Of a stretch of 64,000 nt of DNA, positions 8,228 to 16,855 are shown piece after piece. Origin of the DNA: Streptomyces typhae (GTDB lineage: Bacteria > Actinomycetota > Actinomycetes > Streptomycetales > Streptomycetaceae); contig NZ_WPNZ01000023.1 in NCBI RefSeq assembly GCF_009755605.1, forward strand, positions 97,640 to 161,639, read 5' to 3'. Within the stretch, counting starts at the first letter, position 1. The number at the start of each line of letters is the position of its first letter. The position numbers and the translations under genes were made by a program. The notes below the pieces were generated by a model. The model had not been told where the DNA came from and did no database searches. It saw only the letters and a program-made list of their open reading frames with translations.

Positions 8228-8445
8228 GCGAGATCCGCTGTGTCATCCGTAGATACCGTGGCCCGCAGTGTTTCGATTCGGGTGGGTTGGCGGAGTACCT
8301 CAGGTGGGACATCCCACTCCATGCCGCCCCATGGCGGGCGGAGTTGCACGTACCGACCCTCACTGCCCATCACGATGCCCGGCTTGTCGGTACGCTCATC
8401 CACCGCGACGGTGCCGGCGGTCCGTAAGGCCGCGTTGCCGATCAC
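8224..8445 (-). CDS. 73-residue hypothetical protein, first gene of the radical SAM operon
   Basis: GTG start at 8445 with AGGAGG 6-7 nt upstream. The sequence has a conserved-looking core (VDERTDKPGIVMGSEGRYVQLRPPWGG, of which the last part reads VQLRPPWGGMEWDVPPEVL). This resembles small proteins often seen in Streptomyces biosynthetic or regulatory loci, but I cannot assign a role. It overlaps the next gene by GTGA and is divergent from the XRE regulator. Confidence 0.75.
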   Translation of the reverse strand: MIGNAALRTAGTVAVDERTDKPGIVMGSEGRYVQLRPPWGGMEWDVPPEVLRQPTRIETLRATVSTDDTADLA

Positions 8446-8651
8446 TTCTGCCTCCTGCTCGCCGACGGAACGAACGGACTTCGAACCGGTGTTGCCGCAT
8501 CACTCGGCAAGCAGCCGGACCCGTCCGTGCTCATGCGGAGAAGCATCAGCTCAACGAACAGGACCCAGGAACCACCGCCAAATCCCACTTCGGGACGTCC
8601 CGAGTCGGATAAAACGTCCCTAGTGCCGTCCCGACAGCCAGGGAGAAGCTC
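8446..8651. promoter_or_regulatory. Divergent promoter region with GGGACGT repeats
   Basis: Separates the radical SAM operon (minus) from the XRE-NUDIX pair (plus). A 10-bp palindrome GGGACGTCCC is at 8592-8601, a second ACGTCCC at 8614-8620 and a GTCCC at 8628-8632, with the A/T-rich GGATAAAA between them. This spacing suggests an operator for the XRE protein encoded 20 bp downstream. Inference only. Confidence 0.45.
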
Positions 8652-9398
8652 ATGCAGAACGAGAGGCTGCGTGCCGCTATGGCGGCCGGAGGCTGGACGT
8701 ACGCCGCCCTCGCACGGGCAGTTGAGGTCGATCCCAAGTCAGTGGAGCGCTGGGTGAACCTGGGCCGTACGCCGCGCCGTGCATCAGCCTTGGAGGCGGC
8801 CGAAGCTCTAGGAGAAGACGTGCACGCACTCTGGCCGGCGCTTCGACAGGCTCGCGCCGCCCGTGGGATCAGCCCGGAACTAATGGCCCTCTACGAACAG
8901 CGGGCGGACATCCCCGTCTCCACGTTCGTGGACTTGATGACGCAGGCCCGCGAGCGGATTGAGGTGTTGGTCTACGCGGCCGTCTTCCTGCACGAGGCCT
9001 ACCCGCGGCTCAACGATCTACTGCGCGAACGAGCGGCCGATGGCTGCACCGTACGCATCGCGGTAGGCGACGCCGAAAGCTCGAACGTCCAGGCGCGAGG
9101 CCAGGAGGAGCGTTTCGGTCACGGCATCGAGTCCCGGTGCCGACTGGCCCTGATGCACTACCGCCCTCTCGTCGGGGTACCCGGCATCGAGTTGAGGACC
9201 CACGGCACGACGCTTTACAACTCCTTGTATCGCGCCGATGACCAGCTACTTGTCAACGCCCACGTCTGGGGAGCGAACGCCTACGGCGCCCCGGTATGGC
9301 ATCTCCGCCGTAACGGCGAAGGCGGCATGTTCGACACCTACGGGCAGAGCTTCGACGCGGTGTGGGCGACGGCGGAGCCGGTACAGCAGGAGGAATGA
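8652..9398 (+). CDS. XRE-family regulator with C-terminal ligand-like domain
   Basis: 248 residues. Residues 1-60 are a helix-turn-helix (LRAAMAAGGWTYAALARAVE, DPKSVERWVNLGRTP). The rest (about 90-245) looks like the phospholipase-D-like or effector domain found on many Streptomyces XRE proteins (IEVLVYAAVFLHEA, VRIAVGDAES, LLVNAHVWG), with no intact HKD motif. AGGGAG lies before ATG 8652. It overlaps the NUDIX gene region and is divergent from the radical SAM operon, which it may control. Confidence 0.85.
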   Translation: MQNERLRAAMAAGGWTYAALARAVEVDPKSVERWVNLGRTPRRASALEAAEALGEDVHALWPALRQARAARGISPELMALYEQRADIPVSTFVDLMTQARERIEVLVYAAVFLHEAYPRLNDLLRERAADGCTVRIAVGDAESSNVQARGQEERFGHGIESRCRLALMHYRPLVGVPGIELRTHGTTLYNSLYRADDQLLVNAHVWGANAYGAPVWHLRRNGEGGMFDTYGQSFDAVWATAEPVQQEE

Positions 9399-9400
9399 CC

Positions 9401-9871
9401 ATGGCGCGAACTGAGTACTACGACGACCCGAACGCACCGAAGCCGAACAGCATGGTTGTCGCGGCCTCGGCGGTCGTCACTGACGAGCAGGGGCGCATCC
9501 TGCTCCAGCGCCGTCGGGACAACGATCTGTGGGCGCTACCGGGCGGCGGCATGGAGCTTGCCGATTCGTTGCCCGGTGCGGCGGTTCGAGAGGTCAAGGA
9601 AGAGACCGGTCTCGACGTGGAGATCACGGGTTTGGTCGGAACATATACCGATCCGAGGCATATCATCGAGTACACGGACGGTGAGGTTCGGCGACAGTTC
9701 AATGTTTGCTTCACCGCACGGGTCGTCGGCGGTCGGCTCGTGATTTCAGAGGAGTCGACCGAACTCCAATTTGTCGATTCGAAGGAAGTAGAAGAACTGC
9801 CGATGCATCATACTCAGCGACTCAGGATTCAGCACTTCCTGGAGCGTCGAGAGATCCCTTTTCTCGGCTGA
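9401..9871 (+). CDS. NUDIX hydrolase
   Basis: 156 residues from ATG 9401, chosen because AGGAGGA at 9388-9394 gives 6-nt spacing; an ATG at 9395 is too close. The NUDIX box reads GGGMELADSLPGAAVREVKE followed by ETGL; the REVKEE core that binds the metal ions is intact, while the usual first Glu position is Asp. The family hydrolyses nucleoside diphosphates linked to another group. It is cotranscribed with the XRE regulator, a common Streptomyces pairing. Substrate not evident. Confidence 0.9.
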   Translation: MARTEYYDDPNAPKPNSMVVAASAVVTDEQGRILLQRRRDNDLWALPGGGMELADSLPGAAVREVKEETGLDVEITGLVGTYTDPRHIIEYTDGEVRRQFNVCFTARVVGGRLVISEESTELQFVDSKEVEELPMHHTQRLRIQHFLERREIPFLG

Positions 9872-10435
9872 CCAGTGTGCCGATAATTTCCAGTCCGGCT
9901 GTGGCGTCATCTAGGTTGTGAGAGTAAGGATACCGACTCTCCTAGAAATTAGACGTCCGCGGTGATCTGGGGAAGGTTGCTCGTCTGCGCAGTGCGGGAG
10001 CGCTGTCAATATCAGGTCGATCGGCAGGTCGGAATTCTGTGCCCTGTGGCTTTCTGTGCCATCATCAGTCTCAGGCGTAAGGGTAAAAGTCTCCAGATAG
10101 TTGCCTACCAGGTCATCAGGTGGTTGTCATGTGCGCAGGTTGATCCCTGCTGCCGATCTGGGTCCGACGCAGGCGGTGGCATCGACGCTTCCCCCGAATC
10201 CACAGGCTGAACGTAGCGGACAGATGACTTCCGCACAGTCGGTACGACAGTAAATACGACGCCTGTCGGCCTGACGGTGGTGCCGGGCAAATCAGACCTG
10301 GCCGCCGGAAGGGACTTCAGACGCCCGCTCATCTCAGTAACGGATGGTGATGTCCCCGGAGGGCTACCTTCGAGCAGCTGCTGCGGAAACTGACTTGGCA
10401 TCGGGGGATCGGCTCTTGGGGCTGGGCGTCGTCGG
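9872..10435. other. 564-bp gap without a convincing gene
   Basis: Visibly lower in G+C than its surroundings (for example around 9890-10110). Short ORFs exist on both strands, including a 98-codon minus-strand frame at 10105-10401, but none has a ribosome-binding site, domain or coding-like third positions. It may be a decayed insertion. Confidence 0.5.
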
Positions 10436-11356
10436 TCAGGGGACCTCTGGGGTGCCCCATGTGGATACCGTCACCTCGTCGCCCACCGACAGCTTTCCGG
10501 TGCGCAGTACCGCGTACTTGGTGCCCAGGGCGACGCCGCCCTGGGGTGCGCGGCGGTAGGTGGCGAGGGTGCGGAGGGGTTCCGGGCCCGTTCTGTGGCC
10601 GGCGGTCTGGTCCACCAGGGTGACGGCGCAGCGGATCGCTGCCTTGGTGTAGCCGAGTTCCGTCGTGCCGATCGTGAGGTGGTGGGCGCGGTCCTCCGTG
10701 TGGGGCTCGTCCCAGCCCGCCACGACGATGTTGGGGCGGAAGCGGTCCATCGGCAGCGGCTCCCCGCCGCGCTCGACGATCTTCCCGTTCAGGAGGTCCA
10801 CCGTCGCCAGGGAGATCAGGTGCAGCGCGCTGCTGTCGGCGTAGCCGGACGTGCCGGGCGTCACGCCGTCCGTCGCGCGGTCGTGTTCCGGCGGTACGCG
10901 GACCAGCCTGCTGGGCGTGCCGAGTACCTCCGACAGCCACTCCGCCGCCGCGTCGCCCTGGTCTATGCCCGTGTACGGGGTGCCGAAGAGGTCCACGGGG
11001 CGGCGCTCGCCCGTTGTGTCGACCTCGATGTCGACCTCGCCGGCGACTTCGGTGCCGACTTTTATGGGGCTGTGCCCCATGTGGCCGTGCTCCACGAGGC
11101 CGTGCTCCATGAGGCCGTGCTCCACGTGCCCGTGGGGCTCCGTGCGCAGCGTGAGTCTGCTTCCGTCCCTCGTGATCTCCGGGCGGATCAGGGCGAGGCG
11201 CGGGTCCCGCCGCTGCGTCCGGTACCCGCCCTCCTCGCTCACGACCATGAAGCTGCGGTCGTGCGCGAGGCCCGCGGGCGTCAGGGCGGCCTCGCTCGCC
11301 GCCGTTCCCGCGCAGCCCTTCACGGGGTAGTACGACAACCCGGCGACGACGGCCAT
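10436..11356 (-). CDS. MOSC-domain protein
   Basis: 306 residues from ATG 11356, preceded by GGAGG at about 9 nt; a longer in-frame GTG at 11410 lacks a site. The N-terminal beta-barrel (VVAGLSYYPVKGCAG) and MOSC core (FRPNIVVAGWDEP, AAIRCAVTLVDQTAG with the conserved Cys) place it with molybdenum-cofactor-sulfurase C-terminal proteins, often reductases acting on N-hydroxylated or other substrates through Mo-cofactor. It carries a His-rich insertion (GHVEHGLMEHGLVEHGHMGH) of 15-bp repeats near residues 75-95, not a normal part of the domain. Confidence 0.88.
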   Translation of the reverse strand: MAVVAGLSYYPVKGCAGTAASEAALTPAGLAHDRSFMVVSEEGGYRTQRRDPRLALIRPEITRDGSRLTLRTEPHGHVEHGLMEHGLVEHGHMGHSPIKVGTEVAGEVDIEVDTTGERRPVDLFGTPYTGIDQGDAAAEWLSEVLGTPSRLVRVPPEHDRATDGVTPGTSGYADSSALHLISLATVDLLNGKIVERGGEPLPMDRFRPNIVVAGWDEPHTEDRAHHLTIGTTELGYTKAAIRCAVTLVDQTAGHRTGPEPLRTLATYRRAPQGGVALGTKYAVLRTGKLSVGDEVTVSTWGTPEVP

Positions 11357-11511
11357 GGTGTGGTCCCTCCTGCGGTTCCGGCGTGCCCTGCCTTCCGTGA
11401 CGGTAACCAATCACCGCACGTGACGCGCAAGGGCATTGGGCCCACCCCTCGCGCGGTCGGTACGGACGTCACCGTTCCGCTTTGTCAGTGGCGTGCGGCA
11501 TGCTCGGTTTC

Positions 11512-12525
11512 ATGACGTGGTGGTGCACGGGGGTGCGGTGGCGGGTCGGTGCGGGGCCCGTCCTCGGGTGGTACGCGCCGGGGCGCGGCGAGCGGCAGAG
11601 CGTCCTGTCGGCCGGCGCCCCGATCGCCTTCCGGGTCCGGGGCGGGCGGCGCTGCCTCGGGGTGTGGCGGGGCGGCCGGTGGACGGTGTGCCCGACGGGT
11701 GCGGCGGTGCCGGGGCGGGCCACGCGCGCGCAGTGCGAGGAGTGCGCGCGTGTCGACCGGGCGCACTCGGTCGCGGCGGACACCTACGCCGACGACCCCC
11801 GCCCGTACCACGTGTACGTGGCCTGGTTCGGCCCCGGACTGGTGAAGGTGGGCATCACCGGGGTCGCGCGGGGCGGCGCGCGCCTCCTGGAGCAGGGCGC
11901 CGTGGCCTACACCTGGCTCGGCCGGGGGCCGTTGATGGCCGCCCGTCGCACGGAGGAGCTGCTGCGGACCGCGCTCGGCGTCCCGGACCGGATTCCGTAC
12001 GAGCGGAAGCGGGCGCTGCGCGCGCGGCTGCCCGGGGCTGCGGAGCGGGCGGAGGAAATCGCGCGCGTCCACGGGCAGGCGATGGCGCTCGGCGCCTTGC
12101 CCGATTCGCTGGAGCGGCTGCCCTGCGGCGTCGTCGACCACGGCGAGGTGTTCGGGCTCGCCGCGCTCGGGCGGTCAGGACCGCCACCGGGCTCGGGCGA
12201 TTCCGGCGGCTTCGTCGACGCCGGGCGGGTCGTGCGTGAGCTGACCGACGGCGGCGTCGTCGCCGGGACACTCGCCGCCGCCGCAGGGCCCGATCTGCAT
12301 CTGCGCCTGGAGGCGGGGGCGGGCGCCCGGGAGCAGAGGGCCGGGGCGCGAGAGCTGGTCATCGACAGCAGGCTGATGAGCGGGTGGCGCCTGGTCGGCC
12401 TGGGCGACGGCACCTCCGCTTCCGGGGACGCGAACGACACTTCCGCCGCCGGGCGCGGAGATGTCGCGGAAGGCGTGACCGTTCCGGTGCGGGAGATACC
12501 CGTGGTGCAGGGCGGGCTCTTCTGA
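11512..12525 (+). CDS. DUF2797-family protein
   Basis: 337 residues from ATG 11512 (an in-frame start at 11482 is less likely). The sequence matches the DUF2797 family of actinobacteria: a Cys-containing N-terminus (CPTGAAVPGRATRAQCEEC) and the HVYVAWFGPGLVKVGITG segment, which is GIY-YIG-like. Function is not established. The C-terminal third is variable and Gly/Ala-rich. It is divergent from the MOSC gene over a 155-bp gap that must hold both promoters. Confidence 0.75.
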   Translation: MTWWCTGVRWRVGAGPVLGWYAPGRGERQSVLSAGAPIAFRVRGGRRCLGVWRGGRWTVCPTGAAVPGRATRAQCEECARVDRAHSVAADTYADDPRPYHVYVAWFGPGLVKVGITGVARGGARLLEQGAVAYTWLGRGPLMAARRTEELLRTALGVPDRIPYERKRALRARLPGAAERAEEIARVHGQAMALGALPDSLERLPCGVVDHGEVFGLAALGRSGPPPGSGDSGGFVDAGRVVRELTDGGVVAGTLAAAAGPDLHLRLEAGAGAREQRAGARELVIDSRLMSGWRLVGLGDGTSASGDANDTSAAGRGDVAEGVTVPVREIPVVQGGLF

Positions 12526-12597
12526 AACCGCACTCGGTGACTTCGGAGACCGCACTCGGCGGCTTCTGAGACCGCACTCGGTGGCTTCGGAGACCGG
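12526..12597. repeat. 22-bp tandem repeat after the DUF2797 gene
   Basis: Three to four copies of a unit like GACCGCACTCGGTGGCTTCGG begin right after the stop codon. Non-coding on both strands as far as I can see. Confidence 0.8.
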
Positions 12598-12680
12598 AAG
12601 GCAAAGTCCCGCCGCCCGTTCGGCAATATCGGGCGCCGGAGGGTGGACAGGGAATCGGCGCGCACCCGACCGTATGTGTC

Positions 12681-13199
12681 ATGAGTGATCAACGTGATGC
12701 TGCTGCCGGTGCCACCAGAACCGCCGACGCCACCAGAACCGCCGGTGCCATCAGAAACGCCGACGCCACCAGAACCGCCGGTGCCATCAGAAACGCCGAC
12801 GCCACCAGGAGCGCCGACCCCACCAGAACCGCCGACGCGCCCCTCGACGCCGACGTGAGCGACAGCCGAGCCCCGGGCGGGCCCGTACCACCCTTCGACC
12901 CTCCCTACTACGCCGTCGTCTTCAGCTCCCTCCGCACCCAGGGGGACAACGACTACGGCGCGACCGCCGACCGTATGGAGGAGCGGGTGAGGTCCGTGCC
13001 CGGGTTCCTCGGGATGGACTCGGCGCGGACGCCGGGTGGGCTCGGCATCACCGTCGGGTACTTCCGCGACGAGGCGGCGATCGCGGCCTGGCGCGGCGAC
13101 CCGGAGCACCGGGAGGCACGGGCGCGGGGCCGAAAGGAGTGGTACGAGGACTACGTCGTGCACGTGGCGAAGGTCGAACGGAGCTACGGCCTTGGGTGA
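12681..13199 (+). CDS. ABM-like (antibiotic biosynthesis monooxygenase fold) protein with repeat N-terminus
   Basis: 172 residues. The C-terminal 95 residues form a ferredoxin-like ABM domain (YYAVVFSSLRT, VPGFLGMDSART, GITVGYFRDEAAIAAW, HREARARGRKEWYEDY). The first 50 residues are seven hexapeptide repeats of the ATRTAD/AIRNAD type encoded by 18-bp tandem repeats, absent from ordinary ABM proteins. Such proteins are small heme- or quinone-modifying enzymes or stress proteins; substrate unknown. Its 3' end overlaps the likely start of the amidohydrolase gene. Confidence 0.8.
   Translation: MSDQRDAAAGATRTADATRTAGAIRNADATRTAGAIRNADATRSADPTRTADAPLDADVSDSRAPGGPVPPFDPPYYAVVFSSLRTQGDNDYGATADRMEERVRSVPGFLGMDSARTPGGLGITVGYFRDEAAIAAWRGDPEHREARARGRKEWYEDYVVHVAKVERSYGLG
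12702..12835 (+). repeat. 18-bp tandem repeat in the ABM-like gene
   Basis: About seven units of the form GCCACCAGAACCGCCGAC encode ATRTAD hexapeptides. In frame with the gene, so length changes would leave the domain intact. Confidence 0.85.
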
Positions 13200-14127
13200 G
13201 GAAGGAGGCACGGACAGGCCGGAGCAGCAGAGCGCCCCTGGGGAGGGCGACGAGGCCGCGCAGGTCGTCGCGTTCTGGCGGCGGCTCGGCCTCCCGGGAC
13301 TCGTCGACGTACACACGCACTTCATGCCGGAACGCGTCCTCACCAAGGTGTGGAACTACTTCGACTCGGTCGGCCCGCTCACGGGCGTGAAGTGGCCGAT
13401 CACCTACCGGCACGACGAGGAGCGGCGCCTCGCCCTGCTGCGGGAGTTCGGGGTGCGGGCGTTCACGTCGATGCTGTACCCGCACAAGGCGGGCATGGCG
13501 GAGTGGCTCAACGGCTGGGCGGCGGAGTTCGCCGCGCGGACGCCGGACTGTCTGCACACGGCGACGCTGTTCCCCGAGCCGGAGGCCGCGCGCTATGTGC
13601 CGGAGGCGGTCGCGGCCGGGGCGCGGGTGTTCAAGTCGCATGTGCAGGTCGGCGCGTACGACCCGAACGACGCGCTGCTCGACCCCGTCTGGGGTCTGCT
13701 CGCCGAAACCCGGATCCCGGTGGTGATGCACTGCGGGTCGGGGCCCGCGCCCGGCAAGCACACCGGGCCCGAGCCGGTGGCGCGGCTGCTCGCGCGCCAT
13801 CCGCGGCTGCCGCTCGTCGTCGCGCACATGGGGATGCCGGAGTACGCGGACTTCCTGGACCTGGCCGAGCGGTACGAGGAGGTGCGGCTCGACACGACGA
13901 TGGCGTTCACGGACTTCGGCGAGCGGGCGGCGCCGTTCCCGCGGGCGGACCTCGGGCGGCTCGCCGAACTCGGGCTCGGCGGCCGCGTCCTGCTCGGCAC
14001 GGACTTCCCCAACATCCCCTACGGGTACGTCCACCAGCTCGAAGCCCTGGCCCGGCTCGACCTGGGCGACGACTGGCTCAGGGCGGTGTGCCACGGGAAC
14101 GGGGCGCGCCTCTTCGGCCTGGGCTGA
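13192..14127 (+). CDS. Amidohydrolase family 2 (ACMSD-like metal-dependent hydrolase)
   Basis: About 311 residues from a proposed TTG at 13192, with GGAG 9 nt upstream and an 8-bp overlap with the preceding gene; the frame is open further upstream. Metal-binding motifs of the TIM-barrel amidohydrolases are visible: VDVHTHF near the N-terminus, FKSHVQVG, VMHCGSG, VVAHMGMP and LLGTDFPNIPYG with the terminal Asp. Related enzymes decarboxylate or hydrolyse ring-derived carboxylates. Probably cytoplasmic and cotranscribed with the ABM-like gene. Confidence 0.85.
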   Translation: MGEEGGTDRPEQQSAPGEGDEAAQVVAFWRRLGLPGLVDVHTHFMPERVLTKVWNYFDSVGPLTGVKWPITYRHDEERRLALLREFGVRAFTSMLYPHKAGMAEWLNGWAAEFAARTPDCLHTATLFPEPEAARYVPEAVAAGARVFKSHVQVGAYDPNDALLDPVWGLLAETRIPVVMHCGSGPAPGKHTGPEPVARLLARHPRLPLVVAHMGMPEYADFLDLAERYEEVRLDTTMAFTDFGERAAPFPRADLGRLAELGLGGRVLLGTDFPNIPYGYVHQLEALARLDLGDDWLRAVCHGNGARLFGLG

Positions 14128-14160
14128 GGGACAGGAGACCGCACCGCCCCCGAGGGTTTT

Positions 14161-14182
14161 CTCAGGGAATTCACAGGCAGGG
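14161..14182 (+). promoter_or_regulatory. 11-bp direct repeat, candidate response-regulator site
   Basis: CTCAGGGAATT followed directly by CACAGGCAGGG, two similar 11-bp units one helical turn apart, 39-60 bp upstream of the response-regulator ATG. OmpR-class regulators bind such tandem sites, so autoregulation is plausible. Confidence 0.4.
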
Positions 14183-14220
14183 CCCATCCCGCTCTCACCG
14201 CCGCCCCCGACGCTGAGGGC

Positions 14221-14967
14221 ATGACCACGACATCGCCCCAGGGGCGTACCGAACTGCTCAGGCCGGACGGGAGCCCCGTCCGCGTGCTCGTCGTGGACGA
14301 CGAGGTGTCGCTCACCGAGCTGTTGTCCATGGCGCTGCGCTACGAGGGCTGGGAGATCCGCAGCGCGGGCGACGGCGCAGGCGCGGTACGGGCCGCGCGC
14401 GGTTTCCGGCCCGACGCCGTCGTGCTCGACATGATGCTGCCGGACATGGACGGGCTGTCCGTGCTCGGGCGGCTGCGCAGGGAACTGCCCGACGTACCGG
14501 TCCTCTTCCTCACGGCCAAGGACGCCGTCGAGGACCGCATCGCCGGACTCACCGCAGGCGGCGACGACTACGTCACCAAGCCGTTCAGCCTGGAGGAGGT
14601 CGTCGCGCGGCTGCGCGGCCTGATCCGGCGGGCCGGGGCGTCCGGCCGCCGCAGCGAGTCGGTGCTCGCCGTCGGCGATCTCACCCTCGACGAGGACAGT
14701 CACGAGGTGACGCGTGGCGGCGAGTCCATCCATCTGACCGCCACCGAGTTCGAGCTGCTCCGCTACCTCATGCGCAATCCGCGGCGCGTTCTGAGCAAGG
14801 CACAGATCCTCGACCGGGTGTGGAGCTACGACTTCGGGGGCCAGGCCAACGTCGTGGAGCTGTACATCTCCTATCTGCGCCGGAAGATAGACGTGGGCCG
14901 TGAGCCGATGATCCATACGCGGCGCGGCGCCGGATATCTCATCAAGCCCGCCGTCCTGGCGGCGTGA
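14221..14967 (+). CDS. OmpR-family response regulator
   Basis: 248 residues. Receiver domain at 20-135 with acidic pair D26-D27, phospho-acceptor D70 (VVLDMMLPDMDG), and the T/K positions in LFLTAKD and YVTKPF. A winged-helix DNA-binding domain follows at 148-245 (LTATEFELLRYLMRNP, RRGAGYLI). GTGA overlap with the sensor kinase shows translational coupling. The stimulus is unknown; the downstream glycosyltransferases suggest a cell-envelope role. Confidence 0.95.
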   Translation: MTTTSPQGRTELLRPDGSPVRVLVVDDEVSLTELLSMALRYEGWEIRSAGDGAGAVRAARGFRPDAVVLDMMLPDMDGLSVLGRLRRELPDVPVLFLTAKDAVEDRIAGLTAGGDDYVTKPFSLEEVVARLRGLIRRAGASGRRSESVLAVGDLTLDEDSHEVTRGGESIHLTATEFELLRYLMRNPRRVLSKAQILDRVWSYDFGGQANVVELYISYLRRKIDVGREPMIHTRRGAGYLIKPAVLAA

Positions 14968-16721
14968 CCCGACGCTGCGGCACCCGTACGCCTCGCACAC
15001 CTCGTACGTCGCGTACACCTCGTACGCCTCGTACGTCGCGTGCACCTCATACGTCGCGTACACCTCGTACGCCTCGTACACCTCGTACGCTCCGCACCCG
15101 CCTCGTCCTCTCCGCCGTCGCCCTGATCGCCGTGGTCTGCGCGGTCATCGGCACGGTCACGACGATCGCCCTGCGCTCGCACCTGTACGAGCAGCTGGAC
15201 GGCGCGCTCGGGCAGGTCGCGATGCGCGCCGCCGGGCCCCCGGAGGGTGCCGACGGGCTGCCGGACCCCCGCGCACGCCGCTTCCTCAAGCCCAGCGACG
15301 GCAAGACCGGTGACGGCAGAACCGGTGACGGCAAGCCTGGTGACGGCGTCACCGGCACCCCGCCCGTCCTCGTCCCGGGCAACAGCGGCGGCCCCCTGCG
15401 CTTCGTCACCATCGGCCCCCAGGAGATCGGCACCATCGGCGCCGTCGTCGACGACGGCGGCACGGTCGGCGCGGGCTCCGTGAGCGCCGAGAACGACGTG
15501 GCCGGAGTGACCCCGGGCGCCGTCGCCGTGGCGCTCGACTCCGACCAGCTCGCCGCCCTCGCCTCCGTGTCCCGTGACGGCGAGCCGCACAGCGTGGACG
15601 TCCCCGGCCTCGGCGAGTACCGCGTCCAGTACGCCACCGGCGTGAACGGCGACTACCTCGTCGGCCTGCCCACCACCAAGGTCGGCACCACCCTGCGCAC
15701 GCTCGTCGTCACCGAGGTCAGTGTCACCGCGGCCGGTCTGGTCGCCGCCTCCTTCGCGGGCGCCGCCATGGTCGGCGTGGCCCTGCGCCCGCTGCGCCGC
15801 GTCGCCGCCACTGCCGGCCGGGTCTCCGAGATCCCCCTGCACAGCGGCGAAGTGGCCCTGTACGAGCGCGTCCCCGAGGCCGAGGCCGACGCGCGCACCG
15901 AGGTCGGCCAGGTCGGTGCCGCGCTCAACCGGATGCTGGACCACGTGCACGCGGCGCTGCGCGCACGCCAGCACAGCGAGACGCGGGCGCGCCGGTTCGT
16001 CGCCGACGCGAGCCACGAGCTGCGCACCCCGCTCGCGTCCATCCGCGGATACGCCGAGCTGACGCGCCGCGGCGGCGAGGAGGCCGGGCCCGACACCCGG
16101 CACGCCCTCGGCCGCATCGAGTCCGAGGCCGCCCGCATGACCGGCCTCGTCGAGGACATGCTGCTGCTCGCCCGGCTCGACGCGGGCCGCGGGAGCGGCA
16201 CGGCACGCCCGCTGGACCGCGAGCCCGTCGACCTCGCGCCGCTCGTCGTCGACGTCCTGAGCGACGCCCGCGCCGCGGGCCCCGACCACGGCTGGCGCCT
16301 GGAGCTCCCCGACGACGACCCGGCGCCGGTCCTCGCCGACCGCGCCCGCGTCCATCAGGTCCTCGCCAACCTCCTCGCCAACGCCCGCACCCACACCCCG
16401 CCGGGCACCACCGTCACCGTGCGGGTGCGCCGCCACGGCACCCGGGTCGGCCTCGACGTCGTGGACGACGGGCCCGGCATCGCGCCGGAGCTGCGCCCGC
16501 ACGTCTTCGAACGGTTCGCGCGCGGCGACACCTCGCGCTCGCGCGCCCACGGCTCCACGGGCCTCGGCCTCGCCATCGTGCACGCGGTCGTGACCGCGCA
16601 CGACGGCACCGTGACGGTCACCAGCGAGCCCGGCAGGACGGTGTTCGCGGTACGGCTGCCCGCGTACGAAGCGACGTCGTGCCCGTCTCCGTACGAGGAG
16701 ACGGCACCCCCGCCCCCGTAA
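14964..16721 (+). CDS. Membrane sensor histidine kinase with RTP-repeat N-terminus
   Basis: 585 residues, GTG start overlapping the regulator stop. Residues 1-45 are a basic repeat of RTP/RTS triplets encoded by 9-bp tandem units (CCTCGTACG), preceding TM1 (about 46-70). An extracytoplasmic sensor region with a KTGDGRTGDG insertion follows, then TM2 (about 244-272), HAMP, HisKA with H351 (ASHELRTPL), and HATPase motifs N (NLLANARTHTPPG), G1 (DDGPGI) and G2 (GSTGLGLAIV). All catalytic boxes are present, unlike the PAS kinase-like gene at 1-3663. Confidence 0.95.
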   Translation: MTRRCGTRTPRTPRTSRTPRTPRTSRAPHTSRTPRTPRTPRTLRTRLVLSAVALIAVVCAVIGTVTTIALRSHLYEQLDGALGQVAMRAAGPPEGADGLPDPRARRFLKPSDGKTGDGRTGDGKPGDGVTGTPPVLVPGNSGGPLRFVTIGPQEIGTIGAVVDDGGTVGAGSVSAENDVAGVTPGAVAVALDSDQLAALASVSRDGEPHSVDVPGLGEYRVQYATGVNGDYLVGLPTTKVGTTLRTLVVTEVSVTAAGLVAASFAGAAMVGVALRPLRRVAATAGRVSEIPLHSGEVALYERVPEAEADARTEVGQVGAALNRMLDHVHAALRARQHSETRARRFVADASHELRTPLASIRGYAELTRRGGEEAGPDTRHALGRIESEAARMTGLVEDMLLLARLDAGRGSGTARPLDREPVDLAPLVVDVLSDARAAGPDHGWRLELPDDDPAPVLADRARVHQVLANLLANARTHTPPGTTVTVRVRRHGTRVGLDVVDDGPGIAPELRPHVFERFARGDTSRSRAHGSTGLGLAIVHAVVTAHDGTVTVTSEPGRTVFAVRLPAYEATSCPSPYEETAPPPP

Positions 16722-16855
16722 GGGGACAGCACCCCTGTAACGGACAACATCCCCGTAGGGGACAGCACCCGTACGCGAGTGCGGCCCCATGACTCACAGT
16801 CGCACCACAGCACCACCACACAGCCCTGACAGCGCCGCCGACGAGCGTCGGCACC

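Noticed and set aside
5112..9871. tRNA-Arg-targeted genomic island
   Set aside because: I found no second copy of the tRNA-Arg 3' end to the right and no integrase, so the accessory block cannot be called an integrated element.
10105..10401. 98-codon minus-strand ORF in the gap after the NUDIX gene
   Set aside because: No ribosome-binding site, domain or codon bias.
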